Notes: generated by a model from the sequence alone, not told the origin. A DNA stretch of 64,000 nt from G963677915 sp963677915 (GCA_963677915.2 CAXXGE010000028.1:124001-188000); one strand, 5' to 3'. Counted from the first letter of the stretch, positions 19,051-28,761 are shown. Program-made: numbers and translations.

Positions 19051-20434
19051 CATGAGTCCTAAAAAAGTAAAGATAGCAGAGCAGGATCCAAAGGTGAGGA
19101 TTACCAATTTTCTGGAAGTGACCTTGGGCTATACCCTGGAAGAGGCAATCGAAGAAGCTTCCAGATGCCTTGAGTGCAAACACCGTCCTTGTACATATGG
19201 ATGTCCTGTCAATATCAAGATTCCTGAGTTCATCCATGAGGTGAAACTGGGCAACATAGAAAAAGCCTACGATATCTTAACGGAAGACAATGGGCTTCCT
19301 GCCATCTGCGGCAGGGTCTGCCCCCAGGAGAAGCAATGCGAGGAACGCTGCGTACGAGCCATCAAGGGTGAACCGGTGGGCATAGGACGTCTGGAGCGTT
19401 TTGTAGCCGATTATGTGATGGCGCTTGACAGGCACAAAGAAATACACATAGAGAAGAACGGCAAGTCAGTCGCCATCGTAGGTTCCGGACCGGCAAGCCT
19501 ATCCTGTGCAGCTGACTTGGCTAAGTTGGGTTATGAAGTGACGATTTTCGAAGCGCTTCACGAGCTGGGTGGTGTTCTGATGTACGGCATTCCGGAATTC
19601 AGGCTACCGAAAGAGATTGTAAACAAGGAAATCCAGACGATACTTGACTATGGTGTCGACGTCGAGAAGAATGTCATTGTCGGTAAATCCATCTATATAG
19701 AAGACCTTTTCAAGGATGGCTACGATGCCGTGTTCATAGGCAGCGGCGCTGGCCTGCCCAAGTTCATGGGCATCCCGGGTGAGAACCTGAACGGTGTCTA
19801 TTCGTCCAATGAATTCCTGACCCGTGTCAACCTGATGAAGGCATACGAATGGCCGAATGCGCATACACCCGTCAAAGTGGGCGGCAAGGTCGCTGTTGTC
19901 GGCGGCGGCAACGTGGCGATGGATGCAGCAAGGACAGCCAAGAGAATCGGCGCCGATGAGGTCCATATCGTTTACAGAAGGGGCATGGAGGAACTTCCTG
20001 CAAGGCTGGAGGAAGTACACCATGCAGAGGAGGAAGGCATCATCTTCGATGTACTGACCAATCCCCTGCAGATTCTGGGTGAGAACTATCAAGTGTCCGG
20101 AATAGAATGTGTAAGGATGGAACTGGGTGAGCCGGATGCATCCGGAAGAAGGCGGCCTGTCGTCAAAGAAGGCAGCGAATTCGTCATGGAAATGGACAAC
20201 GTCATCATGGCAATCGGACAGACACCGAATCCGCTGCTTACGACAACGACAAAAGCGCTGGAGACGAACGACCGAGGCTGCATTAAGGTCGATGAAGTAA
20301 CGATGGAAACGACCATGCCGAATGTGTTTGCAGGCGGCGATGCCGTCACGGGGGCGGCGACGGTCATCCTTGCAATGGGCGCTGGCAGGAAAGCGGCGGC
20401 AAGCATCCATAACAAGTTGACAAATAAGGAATAA
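19043..20434 (+). CDS. nfnB: NADH-dependent ferredoxin:NADP+ oxidoreductase, beta subunit (GltA-type)
   Basis: A 463-residue glutamate-synthase-small-subunit-like protein. N-terminal cysteine clusters (CLECKHRPCTYGCP and CGRVCPQEKQCEERC) bind two 4Fe-4S centres. An FAD Rossmann motif VAIVGSGPASLSCA follows, then a second nucleotide fold VAVVGGGNVAMDAAR for NADP(H). Its ATG overlaps the nfnA stop by 8 bp and has GGAGGG 8 nt before it. No large glutamate-synthase subunit lies nearby, so NfnB is favoured over GltD. Confidence 0.87.
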   Translation: MSNMSPKKVKIAEQDPKVRITNFLEVTLGYTLEEAIEEASRCLECKHRPCTYGCPVNIKIPEFIHEVKLGNIEKAYDILTEDNGLPAICGRVCPQEKQCEERCVRAIKGEPVGIGRLERFVADYVMALDRHKEIHIEKNGKSVAIVGSGPASLSCAADLAKLGYEVTIFEALHELGGVLMYGIPEFRLPKEIVNKEIQTILDYGVDVEKNVIVGKSIYIEDLFKDGYDAVFIGSGAGLPKFMGIPGENLNGVYSSNEFLTRVNLMKAYEWPNAHTPVKVGGKVAVVGGGNVAMDAARTAKRIGADEVHIVYRRGMEELPARLEEVHHAEEEGIIFDVLTNPLQILGENYQVSGIECVRMELGEPDASGRRRPVVKEGSEFVMEMDNVIMAIGQTPNPLLTTTTKALETNDRGCIKVDEVTMETTMPNVFAGGDAVTGAATVILAMGAGRKAAASIHNKLTNKE

Positions 20435-20469
20435 TCCGATAGAATAGATAAAAATGTGAAAAAGCAATG

Positions 20470-20724
20470 ATCAGGAAGAGTACTGCAATTATTGAAAGAC
20501 AGAGAGAAGACGATGGTGGAAAGTTTTCATGATATACTGCAGGAAGGTAGCCTGGGAGCTGTGGACCGAAATCCGCATGGAGAGTAGACTTCGTCGGACA
20601 CCCGCCGTTATCGGGTCATCATATCGGACTTGTCCTGTATGGTTTGAGTGTGCCTTTTGGGCAAACATAGGTGGTACCGCGGAAGTAATAGACCTTCGTC
20701 CTATATTGGGACGGAGGTTTTTTT
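20470..20724 (+). promoter_or_regulatory. T-box leader of ilvB
   Basis: A tRNA-sensing riboswitch. The conserved T-box AGGTGGTACCGCGG is at 20669-20682. It is followed by a terminator hairpin, ACCTTCGTCC (20692-20701) pairing with the GGACGGAGGT that ends in a run of seven T. Upstream lie stem-I elements AGAGTACTGCA and AGAGAG. The base after TGG in the T-box is T, which would pair with a tRNA discriminator A, as in Leu, Ile and Val tRNAs. I could not assign the specifier codon with confidence. Confidence 0.88.
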
Positions 20725-20760
20725 GTCTAATACAGTGAATTGGAGAAAGGAGAAATTGAT

Positions 20761-22413
20761 ATGAAATTGAATGGAGCTCAAATCGTTGTTGAATGTTTGA
20801 AAGAGCAGGGCGTAAAGCATATCTTTGGATATCCGGGAGCGGCAACAATCAACATTTACGATGAATTGTACAAGAACAAAGACTATATCAAGCATATCCT
20901 CACATCACATGAGCAGGGTGCGACCCATGCCGCCGATGGATATGCCAGGTCAACAGGTGGTGTCGGTGTCTGCCTGGCCACATCCGGTCCGGGCGCTACG
21001 AATCTGGTTACAGGTATTGCAACAGCTTATATGGATTCTGTGCCGCTCGTTGCAATCACTGGCAACGTCGCAGTAGACAAGCTTGGCAAAGACAGTTTTC
21101 AGGAAGTGGATATTCAGGGAATCACGATTCCTATCACCAAGCACAACTATATGGTCAAGGATGTGAACAACCTGGTTGGCGTACTGCGTGAAGCCTTCTA
21201 CCTGGCACAGTCCGGAAGGCCGGGACCGGTCCTGGTTGATATCCCCAAGAACATCACGGTCGAGATGGCTGAATACGAATACATGAAGCCGAAAGCAATT
21301 GAAAAGCCTGAAACAGCAGAAATCGATCCGTCCATCGTCGATATCATCAACAAGGCGCATAAGCCGATGATCATAGCAGGCGGAGGCGTTGTCAGGTCCA
21401 AAGCCCACGAAGCACTCCGCGAGTTCGCAGAAAAGAGCGGTTCGGCAGTTGCCTGCACACTGATGGGACTTGGGGCCATGCCTCATGAACATCCTCAATA
21501 CACCGGCAATATCGGCATGCACGGTTCTTTGGCATCCAACAAGCTGATCAATGACTGCGACTTGTTGATGGTAATCGGCGGAAGGTTCAGCGACAGGGTT
21601 GTCGGCAATGAGAACCTTTTTGCCCAGAATGCGAAGATTCTGCATTTCGACATTGATCCTGCCGAGATCAACAAGAACGTCGTCGTGGATGCCTATGCCA
21701 TTGGCGATATAGATGTGATTTTGAAAGAGCTGATCGATAAGATAGAAACAAAAGAGGCAGATATATGGAAGAGCCATGTGGCCTTCATGAAGGATGAATT
21801 CGGCCACAAGGTGGATGAGACTACGGTCAATGCGCCGAACATGCTTAAACATATCGCTGCAAAAGCCGGAAAAAATACGATTGTTGCAACCGATGTCGGC
21901 CAGCATCAGATGTTTACAGCACAGCACTATCCTTTTGACAGGCCTAATCAATTGCTGACATCCGGTGGCCTTGGCACAATGGGTTACGGCATGGGAGCTG
22001 CCATGGGCGCACAGCTGGCCAATCCGGACAAAAGGGTTGTGATGATTACCGGTGACGGTTCATTCAAGATGAACTTCAACGAGATTATCACGGCTGTCAA
22101 ACACAAGCTGCCGGTCAAGGTCTTCATTATGCACAACAAGGCCTTGGGTATGGTCAGACAGTGGCAGAACCTCTTCTATGATGACAGATTCTCCTCGACA
22201 GATCTTGAGGAAGATATCGAATATATCGGGTTTGCAAAATCCCTGGGTGCCGAAGGCTATGTCATCGACAAAGTGGATGAAATCGATGAGGTGCTTGACA
22301 AGGTATTTGCATCAGACAAGGTCTGTATCGTCAACTGCAGAGTCAAACATGAAGCCAATGTCTATCCTATGGTCCCGCCTGGAAAAGGCATACACGAGGC
22401 AATCAGTGAATAA
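20761..22413 (+). CDS. ilvB: Acetolactate synthase large subunit
   Basis: A thiamine-diphosphate enzyme for the first common step of branched-chain amino-acid synthesis. The ThDP motif GDGSFKMNFNEI and the biosynthetic-type block GMVRQWQNLFYDDRFS distinguish it from catabolic AlsS. The N-terminal HEQGATHAADGYAR includes the catalytic Glu region. From ATG 20761 (AAAGGAG 8 nt upstream) it is 550 aa. The T-box leader agrees with amino-acid-starvation control. No small regulatory subunit (ilvN/ilvH) follows; metA does, so the subunit must be elsewhere. Confidence 0.94.
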   Translation: MKLNGAQIVVECLKEQGVKHIFGYPGAATINIYDELYKNKDYIKHILTSHEQGATHAADGYARSTGGVGVCLATSGPGATNLVTGIATAYMDSVPLVAITGNVAVDKLGKDSFQEVDIQGITIPITKHNYMVKDVNNLVGVLREAFYLAQSGRPGPVLVDIPKNITVEMAEYEYMKPKAIEKPETAEIDPSIVDIINKAHKPMIIAGGGVVRSKAHEALREFAEKSGSAVACTLMGLGAMPHEHPQYTGNIGMHGSLASNKLINDCDLLMVIGGRFSDRVVGNENLFAQNAKILHFDIDPAEINKNVVVDAYAIGDIDVILKELIDKIETKEADIWKSHVAFMKDEFGHKVDETTVNAPNMLKHIAAKAGKNTIVATDVGQHQMFTAQHYPFDRPNQLLTSGGLGTMGYGMGAAMGAQLANPDKRVVMITGDGSFKMNFNEIITAVKHKLPVKVFIMHNKALGMVRQWQNLFYDDRFSSTDLEEDIEYIGFAKSLGAEGYVIDKVDEIDEVLDKVFASDKVCIVNCRVKHEANVYPMVPPGKGIHEAISE

Positions 22414-22434
22414 TAGGAAAGTGTGAGAGTATAG

Positions 22435-23361
22435 ATGCCAATTAAAGTAGACAACAGATTACCTGCAAAACAGGTTCTCCTTGAAGAGAATATCTTTGTG
22501 ATGGACGAGAACAGAGCCATGCATCAGGACATTCGTCCGCTGAAGATTGTAATCCTTAACCTTATGCCGCTGAAACACCAGACAGAGGTGCAGTTGCTTA
22601 GGATGCTAAGCAACAGCCCTCTTCAGGTGGAACTGACCTTTCTAAAAACGGACACACATGAATCGAAAAACACACCAAAGGAGCATCTGGTGGCTTTCTA
22701 CAATGTTTTCGATGAGATCAAGAAAGAGAAGTTCGACGGCATGATTATTACAGGCGCTCCTGTAGAGCAGCTGCCTTTTGAAGAAGTCAACTACTGGGAC
22801 GAGCTAAAGGAAATCATGGAATGGTCAAAACACAATGTGACGTCCACTTTCCATATCTGCTGGGGGGCCCAGGCAGGCCTTTATTATCATTATGGGATTC
22901 ATAAACGCGACCTGCCCCAGAAAATGTTCGGGAGCTTCAGGCATAAAGTGCTTGTGCAGCACTGCAACCTTCTGAGAGGCTATGACGAAGAATTTATGGC
23001 GCCCCATTCCAGACATACGACTGTGGACATTAATGATATCGAAAAGGTGCCTGACCTTGAGATTCTTGCGGCTTCTGATGAAGCCGGTGTTTATATCGTC
23101 ATGTCCAAAGATGAGAAACAGATTTTCGTGACAGGGCATTCAGAATATGAAACGGATACATTGCTTCAGGAGTATTTGCGTGACAAGAACAAGGGGCTTC
23201 CCATTAAAGTGCCTGTCAACTATTTTCCCGGAGACGATGACTCAAAGCCTCCTGTCGCGAACTGGAAGAGCCATGCACAGCTGCTGTACTCCAACTGGCT
23301 CAACTACTATGTCTATCAGGTAACGCCTTATCTAATAGATGACATTGGAGATGGTAAATAA
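22435..23361 (+). CDS. metA: Homoserine O-acetyltransferase (MetA family)
   Basis: Acylates homoserine at the start of methionine synthesis. It is 308 aa. The acyl nucleophile is C142 (HICWGAQ) and the dyad/triad residues H235 and E237 (GHSEYE) are in place. Residue 111 is Glu (GAPVE). In studied MetA enzymes Glu111 selects acetyl-CoA while Gly111 selects succinyl-CoA, so the acetyl-CoA form is predicted despite the family name succinyltransferase. Its stop overlaps the start of the lspA-like gene by one base. Confidence 0.93.
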   Translation: MPIKVDNRLPAKQVLLEENIFVMDENRAMHQDIRPLKIVILNLMPLKHQTEVQLLRMLSNSPLQVELTFLKTDTHESKNTPKEHLVAFYNVFDEIKKEKFDGMIITGAPVEQLPFEEVNYWDELKEIMEWSKHNVTSTFHICWGAQAGLYYHYGIHKRDLPQKMFGSFRHKVLVQHCNLLRGYDEEFMAPHSRHTTVDINDIEKVPDLEILAASDEAGVYIVMSKDEKQIFVTGHSEYETDTLLQEYLRDKNKGLPIKVPVNYFPGDDDSKPPVANWKSHAQLLYSNWLNYYVYQVTPYLIDDIGDGK

Positions 23362-23798
23362 TGGGTAGCATGATTGTCGCTGCGCTGACAGCTGCGCTGG
23401 ACCAGTGGTCCAAATACAGGTTCGAAGAAAAAATTGGAAAAGACTGCTGTATGCCTGTCTTCAACGACAGAATCAGGCTCCAGTATCTGGAAAATGAAGG
23501 GGCTTTTATGGGCCGCTTCAAAGATGACAAAAAGAAGCTGATGCTTTGGAATGCGGCTGGAATCGGCATTATTCTGGTCATGCTTGCTTTCAGCAGAAAT
23601 AGGCTTTTAAGATTTGGCCTGGCGCTGATGCTTGGCGGAGCCATCGGTAACAACATCGACAGGGTCAGAAAGGGAAGCGTTACCGACTTCATCACTTTCG
23701 GTCCGAAGTTCAAGATTCACTACAATATTGCTGATTTCGCCATTTTTGCCGGATCATTTCTGGCACTGCTTGGGGAATTGGCCAAACGGAAAGGATGA
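23361..23798 (+). CDS. lspA: Signal peptidase II (lipoprotein signal peptidase)
   Basis: An integral-membrane aspartic protease that cleaves prolipoproteins before the lipidated cysteine. It is 145 aa with about four hydrophobic segments. Family motifs are ALDQWSKY at the N-terminus, ENEGAF, GGAIGNNIDRVRKGSVTDFI with one catalytic Asp, and YNIADFAI with the second. It is slightly shorter than most LspA proteins, mainly at the first membrane segment. Its start overlaps the metA stop, so it sits within the ilvB-yajC run. Confidence 0.85.
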   Translation: MGSMIVAALTAALDQWSKYRFEEKIGKDCCMPVFNDRIRLQYLENEGAFMGRFKDDKKKLMLWNAAGIGIILVMLAFSRNRLLRFGLALMLGGAIGNNIDRVRKGSVTDFITFGPKFKIHYNIADFAIFAGSFLALLGELAKRKG

Positions 23799-23802
23799 TA
23801 AC

Positions 23803-24903
23803 ATGCCAGGTTCAACTTGGGGCAATTATTTTAGAGTAACGACGTGGGGAGAATCCCATGGAAAAGGTGTTGGTGTTGTGGTGGACGGCTGTCCTGCCGG
23901 ATTAAAGCTGGTGGAAAGGGATATCCAGCTTGAGCTGAACAGACGCAGGCCGGGGCAGTCCATATTTTCCTCTCCCAGAAAAGAAAACGATAAAGTGGAA
24001 ATCCTTTCAGGCGTATTCGAAGATGTGACAACGGGTACGCCCATTGCTATGATGGTGCAGAATACAGACCAGAGACCGCGGGATTACTCCAATATCAAGG
24101 AAGTCTACCGGCCCGGGCACGCTGATTTCGCTTTTGATGCAAAATACGGTTTCAGGGATTATCGCGGCGGTGGACGTTCATCTGCAAGGGAGACGATAGC
24201 AAGAGTCGCAGCCGGCGCCATAGCGAAGAAAATACTGGGAGAAATGGGCATTACAATTCTTGGCTACACAAGATCTGTCGGCCCGATAGAAGTGGACATG
24301 GAAAATTTCGATGCCAGTGAAATCGAAAAGAACCATTTCCGTATGCCTGATGCGGAAATGGCAGAGGAAGCAACGGCGCTGCTTCATGAAATCATCAAAG
24401 AAGGCAATTCAATCGGTGGCATGGTAGAATGTATAGTGGATGGTGTGCCAGCAGGATTGGGTGAACCGGTATTTGACAAAATGGATGCAAACCTTGCCAA
24501 AGCCATCATGTCCATCGGGGCAGTGAAATCGGTGGAAATCGGTGCAGGCGCTGAAACTGCCAAAAGAAAAGGCTATGACAACAACGACTTCTACAGGATG
24601 GAAGACGGCCATGTGACCAAGCTTTCGAACCATGCTGGCGGCATCACCGGCGGCATTACGGACGGAAGCCAAATCGTGCTTCGCTGTGCTGTCAAACCGA
24701 CTGCTTCAATACACATCGACCAGCCTTCCATCAACAAATCGGGCGACAATATTTCGATGATGATCGAAGGCCGTCATGATCCGGTTATCGTTCCAAGGGC
24801 GGTGCCGATTGTGGAGGCCATGACAGCTTTGACAGTCATTGACCTGTTGTTTGCCAACATGACATCTACAATGGACAATGTGAAAAAGGTTTACCATGTA
24901 TGA
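23803..24903 (+). CDS. aroC: Chorismate synthase
   Basis: Converts 5-enolpyruvylshikimate-3-phosphate to chorismate with reduced FMN. Signatures are TTWGESHGKGVGVVVDGCP at the N-terminus and DYRGGGRSSARETIARVAAG in the middle. The ATG at 23803 follows AAAGGATGATAAC and begins MPGSTWGNYFRVTTWGESHG, the normal AroC start, giving 366 aa. A longer frame reaching back to 23632 lies inside lspA and is not the gene start. It overlaps the next gene by 8 bp. Confidence 0.95.
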   Translation: MPGSTWGNYFRVTTWGESHGKGVGVVVDGCPAGLKLVERDIQLELNRRRPGQSIFSSPRKENDKVEILSGVFEDVTTGTPIAMMVQNTDQRPRDYSNIKEVYRPGHADFAFDAKYGFRDYRGGGRSSARETIARVAAGAIAKKILGEMGITILGYTRSVGPIEVDMENFDASEIEKNHFRMPDAEMAEEATALLHEIIKEGNSIGGMVECIVDGVPAGLGEPVFDKMDANLAKAIMSIGAVKSVEIGAGAETAKRKGYDNNDFYRMEDGHVTKLSNHAGGITGGITDGSQIVLRCAVKPTASIHIDQPSINKSGDNISMMIEGRHDPVIVPRAVPIVEAMTALTVIDLLFANMTSTMDNVKKVYHV

Positions 24904-26254
24904 CATTATCATAATCGGCGCAGGTGCAGCTGGGGTTTTCGGTGCCTACGAATTCGTCAGGCAGAACAAGGGCTTGAAAGTGCTGATGCTTGAAAAGGGG
25001 AAGCCGCTGGACAAACGCGAGTGCCCCAAGTTCAAAGACCCGAGCATAGGCTGCCACTGCAAGAGCTGCAGCATCATGGAAGGCTTCTATGGTGCAGGCG
25101 GATTTTCTGACGGCAAATACAATATCACCAACAATTTCGGCGGTGAGCTCTACAAGTACGTCGGCGAGAAGAAAGCCCTTGAACTCATGTGGCGCGTGGA
25201 CGAGATCAACCTTGCCATGGGCGGGGCTGATGCGAAGCTGTACTCCACTGCCGGAAGTACATTGAAAACAGAGGCGCTGAAACATGACTTGCACCTTCTG
25301 GATGCCCAGGTCAGACATCTCGGCACTGACAGAAACCTTGTCATAGCAGGCAACATGTACAACTATATCAAAGACGAAATTGATATTCGATTCAACAGCG
25401 AAGTCACAGATATCGAAAAGGATGGCAATGTTTTCACTGTCACAACCAAAGATAACTCTTTTACTGCCGGGAAAGTGATTGTGGCTGCCGGCAGGACCGG
25501 GTCGGGCTGGATCGGCAAACTGTGCGAGAGATTTGATATCCCAACCGAGAACAACCGGGTCGATATCGGTGTCAGGGTTGAACTGCCTGCATTGGTATTC
25601 AAGTCGATTACCGACCAGGTCTACGAGAGCAAGATTGTCTATAAGACGGAGAAATACAGCGACCTGGTAAGGACCTTCTGCATGAATCCCTATGGAGAAG
25701 TGGTGACAGAGAACTATGGAGACATTGTGACCGTGAACGGGCACAGCTATTCGGATCCTGCCAAGCATACAGAGAATACCAATTTCGCATTGCTGGTATC
25801 TAGCAGATTCACGGAACCTTTCAAGAACAGCGACGAATACGGTGCTTCGATTGCTAGGCTGAGCAACATGCTTGGCGGCGGTGTGATCGTACAAAGGTTC
25901 GGTGACTTGGTAAAAGGACGCAGAAGCAATGAAAGACGAATGGAGAAGTGCTTTACAAAACCGACTTTGCTGGCGACCCCTGGCGATCTGGCACTTGTAC
26001 TCCCCAAAAGGCAGCTGGATGACATTATCGAGATGATCTATGCGCTTGATAAAATAGCGCCGGGTACTGCGAACAATGACACACTGCTATATGGTGTTGA
26101 GGTGAAATTCTATAATTCCAAAGTGCAGGTTGACAGCAATCTGCAGACTAAAGTACCGGGTCTCTTTATTCTTGGAGACTGTTCAGGTGTTACACATTCC
26201 CTCTCGCAGGCAGCGGCCAGTGGCATCCATGTAGCTCAGTTGCTGTGCCAATAG
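24896..26254 (+). CDS. FAD-dependent dehydrogenase of the COG2509 type
   Basis: A 452-residue flavoprotein. The N-terminal Rossmann motif DIIIIGAGAAGVFGAYEF binds FAD. A cysteine-rich loop (CPKFKDPSIGCHCKSCSIM, residues 43-61) and GAGGFSDGKYN follow. The C-terminus LFILGDCSGVTHSLSQAAASG is typical of this uncharacterised dehydrogenase family. The substrate is unknown. It overlaps aroC by 8 bp and is followed by tgt 20 nt later, so it belongs to the same operon. Confidence 0.82.
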   Translation: MYDIIIIGAGAAGVFGAYEFVRQNKGLKVLMLEKGKPLDKRECPKFKDPSIGCHCKSCSIMEGFYGAGGFSDGKYNITNNFGGELYKYVGEKKALELMWRVDEINLAMGGADAKLYSTAGSTLKTEALKHDLHLLDAQVRHLGTDRNLVIAGNMYNYIKDEIDIRFNSEVTDIEKDGNVFTVTTKDNSFTAGKVIVAAGRTGSGWIGKLCERFDIPTENNRVDIGVRVELPALVFKSITDQVYESKIVYKTEKYSDLVRTFCMNPYGEVVTENYGDIVTVNGHSYSDPAKHTENTNFALLVSSRFTEPFKNSDEYGASIARLSNMLGGGVIVQRFGDLVKGRRSNERRMEKCFTKPTLLATPGDLALVLPKRQLDDIIEMIYALDKIAPGTANNDTLLYGVEVKFYNSKVQVDSNLQTKVPGLFILGDCSGVTHSLSQAAASGIHVAQLLCQ

Positions 26255-26274
26255 AGGGAACGGAAAGGAACATT

Positions 26275-27405
26275 ATGTATCAACTTTTAAAAGAAGACGG
26301 CATGGCGAAAAGAGCTGTGCTGCACACTGTTCATGGAGATATACAGACACCTGTTTTCATGAATGTGGGAACGGCTGCTGCCATTAAAGGGGCTGTCTCG
26401 ACGCGTGATCTCAAAGAGGTGAAATGCCAAGTTCAATTGTCGAACACCTACCATCTGCATGTGAGACCGGGTGATGAGACGGTTAGAAAGCTGGGCGGAC
26501 TTCACCGGTTTATGAACTGGGACAGGCCGATTCTCACAGACTCGGGCGGCTTCCAGGTGTTCTCGCTGTCGGATCTCAGAAAGATCAAGGAAGAAGGGGT
26601 CTATTTCTCTTCCCATGTGGATGGAAGGAAAATATTCATGGGACCGGAGGAAAGCATGCAGATTCAGTCCAATCTTGGCTCTACGATAGCGATGGCCTTC
26701 GACGAATGTCCGCCGCATCCAGCTACAAGGGAGTATGTCGTAGATTCGGTAGACAGAACGACACGCTGGCTGGAACGCTGCAAGGTCGAAATGAAAAGGC
26801 TGAACGAACAGGAAGAGACGATCAACAGGCATCAGATGCTTTTCGGCATCAACCAGGGTGGCACCTTTGAAGACATAAGGGCCAGGCATGCGGAAACCAT
26901 TTCGGAAATGGACCTTGACGGATATGCCATCGGCGGCCTGGCGGTCGGGGAAACCCATGATGAAATGTATAGGATACTTGACAATGTCGTGCCGTATCTG
27001 CCTAGGAACAAGCCAACCTATCTCATGGGTGTCGGCACACCGGAAAACATTCTGGAGGCCGTCGAAAGAGGTGTTGACTTTTTCGACTGTGTCTATCCGA
27101 CTAGAAATGGTCGGCATGGCCATGTATATACGAACAATGGCAAGATGAATATGCTAAATGCAAAATATCAGTATGATGACAGGCCGATTGAAGAGGGATG
27201 CGGTTGTGAGGCCTGCAGAGACCACAGCAGAGCCTATATCAGACACCTTCTCAAAGCCAAGGAGATGCTGGGCATGAGGCTGGCGGTCCTTCATAACCTG
27301 TATTTCTACAACACCATGATGGAAGAAATCAGGGGAGCAATCGAAAAAGGAGAATTCAAGGAATATAAATCTCGGAAACTTGCTGGTATGATTGACAAAG
27401 GCTGA
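26275..27405 (+). CDS. tgt: Queuine/preQ1 tRNA-guanine transglycosylase
   Basis: Exchanges guanine-34 for a queuosine precursor in tRNAs with GUN anticodons. DSGGFQVFS near residue 88 and FDCVYPTRNGRHG near residue 270 contain the active-site aspartates. The zinc site is CGCEAC near residue 309 with a downstream His. The ATG at 26275 follows AAAGGA and gives 376 aa; a GTG-like extension to 26245 overlaps the previous gene and is less likely. tgt followed by yajC and sec genes is a common bacterial order. Confidence 0.95.
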   Translation: MYQLLKEDGMAKRAVLHTVHGDIQTPVFMNVGTAAAIKGAVSTRDLKEVKCQVQLSNTYHLHVRPGDETVRKLGGLHRFMNWDRPILTDSGGFQVFSLSDLRKIKEEGVYFSSHVDGRKIFMGPEESMQIQSNLGSTIAMAFDECPPHPATREYVVDSVDRTTRWLERCKVEMKRLNEQEETINRHQMLFGINQGGTFEDIRARHAETISEMDLDGYAIGGLAVGETHDEMYRILDNVVPYLPRNKPTYLMGVGTPENILEAVERGVDFFDCVYPTRNGRHGHVYTNNGKMNMLNAKYQYDDRPIEEGCGCEACRDHSRAYIRHLLKAKEMLGMRLAVLHNLYFYNTMMEEIRGAIEKGEFKEYKSRKLAGMIDKG

Positions 27406-27448
27406 GTTTTCTTGTATGTTAGAACAAACGACTTAGGAGGCACAACAT

Positions 27449-27826
27449 ATGAATTATTATTTAGCACTTGCTGCGGCTGCTTCATCAGGCGGCGGTTTCG
27501 TATCCATTATCTACCTGGTACTGCTTTTCGGTTTCATGTGGTTCGTTCTTATCCGTCCACAAAGAAAACGCCAAAAGCAAATCGACGTGATGCAGTCCGG
27601 TATCAAGATCGGGGATCCTGTCTTGACAAATGGCGGTCTTTACGGAAAAGTGGTTGACATCGTCAACGATGTCATCATCCTTGAACTTGGCACGAACAAG
27701 GGAATCCGCGTACCAATCGAAAGAAAAGCGATTGCCAGTGTTGCGGAGCCTAACTTGAAAGTGGTCAAGGAAGAGCCAGTGATAGAGAAAAAGGAAGAAA
27801 AGAAAGAAGAAAAAACGGAAGAATAG
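27449..27826 (+). CDS. yajC: Preprotein translocase accessory subunit YajC
   Basis: A 125-residue single-pass membrane protein of the Sec holotranslocon. One hydrophobic segment (about residues 15-37) ends in WFVLIRPQRKRQKQ, the family hallmark. A YajC core follows, with GGLYGKVVDI. The tail is highly charged (KKEEKKEEKTEE). AGGAGG precedes the start. It is the last gene before a strong terminator, while its partner secDF lies 2.6 kb downstream beyond the PHP gene and scfAB. Confidence 0.93.
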   Translation: MNYYLALAAAASSGGGFVSIIYLVLLFGFMWFVLIRPQRKRQKQIDVMQSGIKIGDPVLTNGGLYGKVVDIVNDVIILELGTNKGIRVPIERKAIASVAEPNLKVVKEEPVIEKKEEKKEEKTEE

Positions 27827-27840
27827 TATTGGACAACAGT

Positions 27841-27882
27841 AAAGTAGCACTGTCAACTCAAAGGTTGATAGTGCTACTTTTT
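27841..27882 (+). terminator. Strong terminator after yajC
   Basis: AAAGTAGCACT pairs with AGTGCTACTTT, extended by GTCAAC/GTTGAT, with an AAAGG-type loop and a T run. It closes the ilvB-yajC transcript just before the convergent PHP gene. Confidence 0.88.
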
Positions 27883-27894
27883 ATTCAAGCAGGC

Positions 27895-28761
27895 CTAACA
27901 ATTCCCGGAAAGGCTCTTGACGTTATGCAGTATAGTTTCGGGGACAAAAAGATCACCGTATCCAACACCCAGGTCAATGCCTTTTTTGTTGGAACCATGG
28001 AAATCAGAACCGCCTGTAATTACAAGGCCATAACGTTCAGCCATTTCACCAATATACCGGGTTTCGTTTTTGGTATAGGTGGAGTAGATGCCTTCAATTC
28101 CCATCAACCCGCTGGCTGCAAGCTTTGATACGATATTGTCAAGCTCAGCTACGCTCAATCCATAAAGCGTGGGATGGGCAAGGACCGGTACGCCGCCGTT
28201 GTCCAGAATCAAACGAATGGCCATTTCAGGCGTCAGCTTTTCCCTCTCTACGTAGCAAGGGCCGTGGAATCCGATATATTTGTCAAATGCGTCCCTAATC
28301 GAGTCGACAAGACCTTTTTCATACAGGGCCCTGCCGAAGTGGGCTCTTGTGATGACACCATCTGCGGACTGGGCGGTAATGTCCTCAATCGTGATGTCAA
28401 GACCGTGTTCATTCAGTTTCTTCACCATCTTCAGGTTGCGGCGGTCGCGTTCATCGACAATATCGATTAGCTGGTCGGTGAAGTGGGTATCCGACTCGTC
28501 GATGCACAGGCCGAGGATATGCAGGTCGTTTTCGCATAGGTCGGTTATTGTAGAGAATTCTATGCCGGAGATGATTTCAATGGGTTTGTCTGCAGCATGC
28601 TTCTTGGCCTCGGTAAGGCCGCCTATCGTATCGTGGTCTGTAATCGCTATTGCGGCCAGGGATTTCTCGATGGCATAGTCAACAAGTTCTACAGGTGTCA
28701 GTGTACCGTCGGAAGCAATGGTATGGGTATGAAGATCGACGGCTCTCGGCTTTATATTCAT
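27895..28761 (-). CDS. PHP-domain phosphoesterase (YciV/TrpH-like)
   Basis: A 288-residue metal-dependent phosphoesterase. The N-terminal motifs VDLHTHTIASDGTL and AITDHDT supply the first metal ligands. LAHPTLYG in the middle and GGSDFHG near the C-terminus supply the rest. Related proteins act on nucleoside 3',5'-bisphosphates or short RNA ends, but the substrate here is not known. It is transcribed away from scfA from a shared 120-bp gap. An AAAGGAG ribosome site precedes the start. Confidence 0.85.
   Translation of the reverse strand: MNIKPRAVDLHTHTIASDGTLTPVELVDYAIEKSLAAIAITDHDTIGGLTEAKKHAADKPIEIISGIEFSTITDLCENDLHILGLCIDESDTHFTDQLIDIVDERDRRNLKMVKKLNEHGLDITIEDITAQSADGVITRAHFGRALYEKGLVDSIRDAFDKYIGFHGPCYVEREKLTPEMAIRLILDNGGVPVLAHPTLYGLSVAELDNIVSKLAASGLMGIEGIYSTYTKNETRYIGEMAERYGLVITGGSDFHGSNKKGIDLGVGYGDLFVPETILHNVKSLSGNC

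Noticed and set aside
18163..19107. 314-codon minus-strand frame
   Set aside because: Exactly antisense to nfnA and low in protein-like motifs.
20529..20738. 69-codon frame upstream of ilvB
   Set aside because: It lies inside the T-box leader and terminator, which explain the sequence better than a protein.
24866..25894. 342-codon open frame on the minus strand
   Set aside because: Antisense to the FAD dehydrogenase gene, which has clear motifs and a ribosome site; no recognisable protein features.
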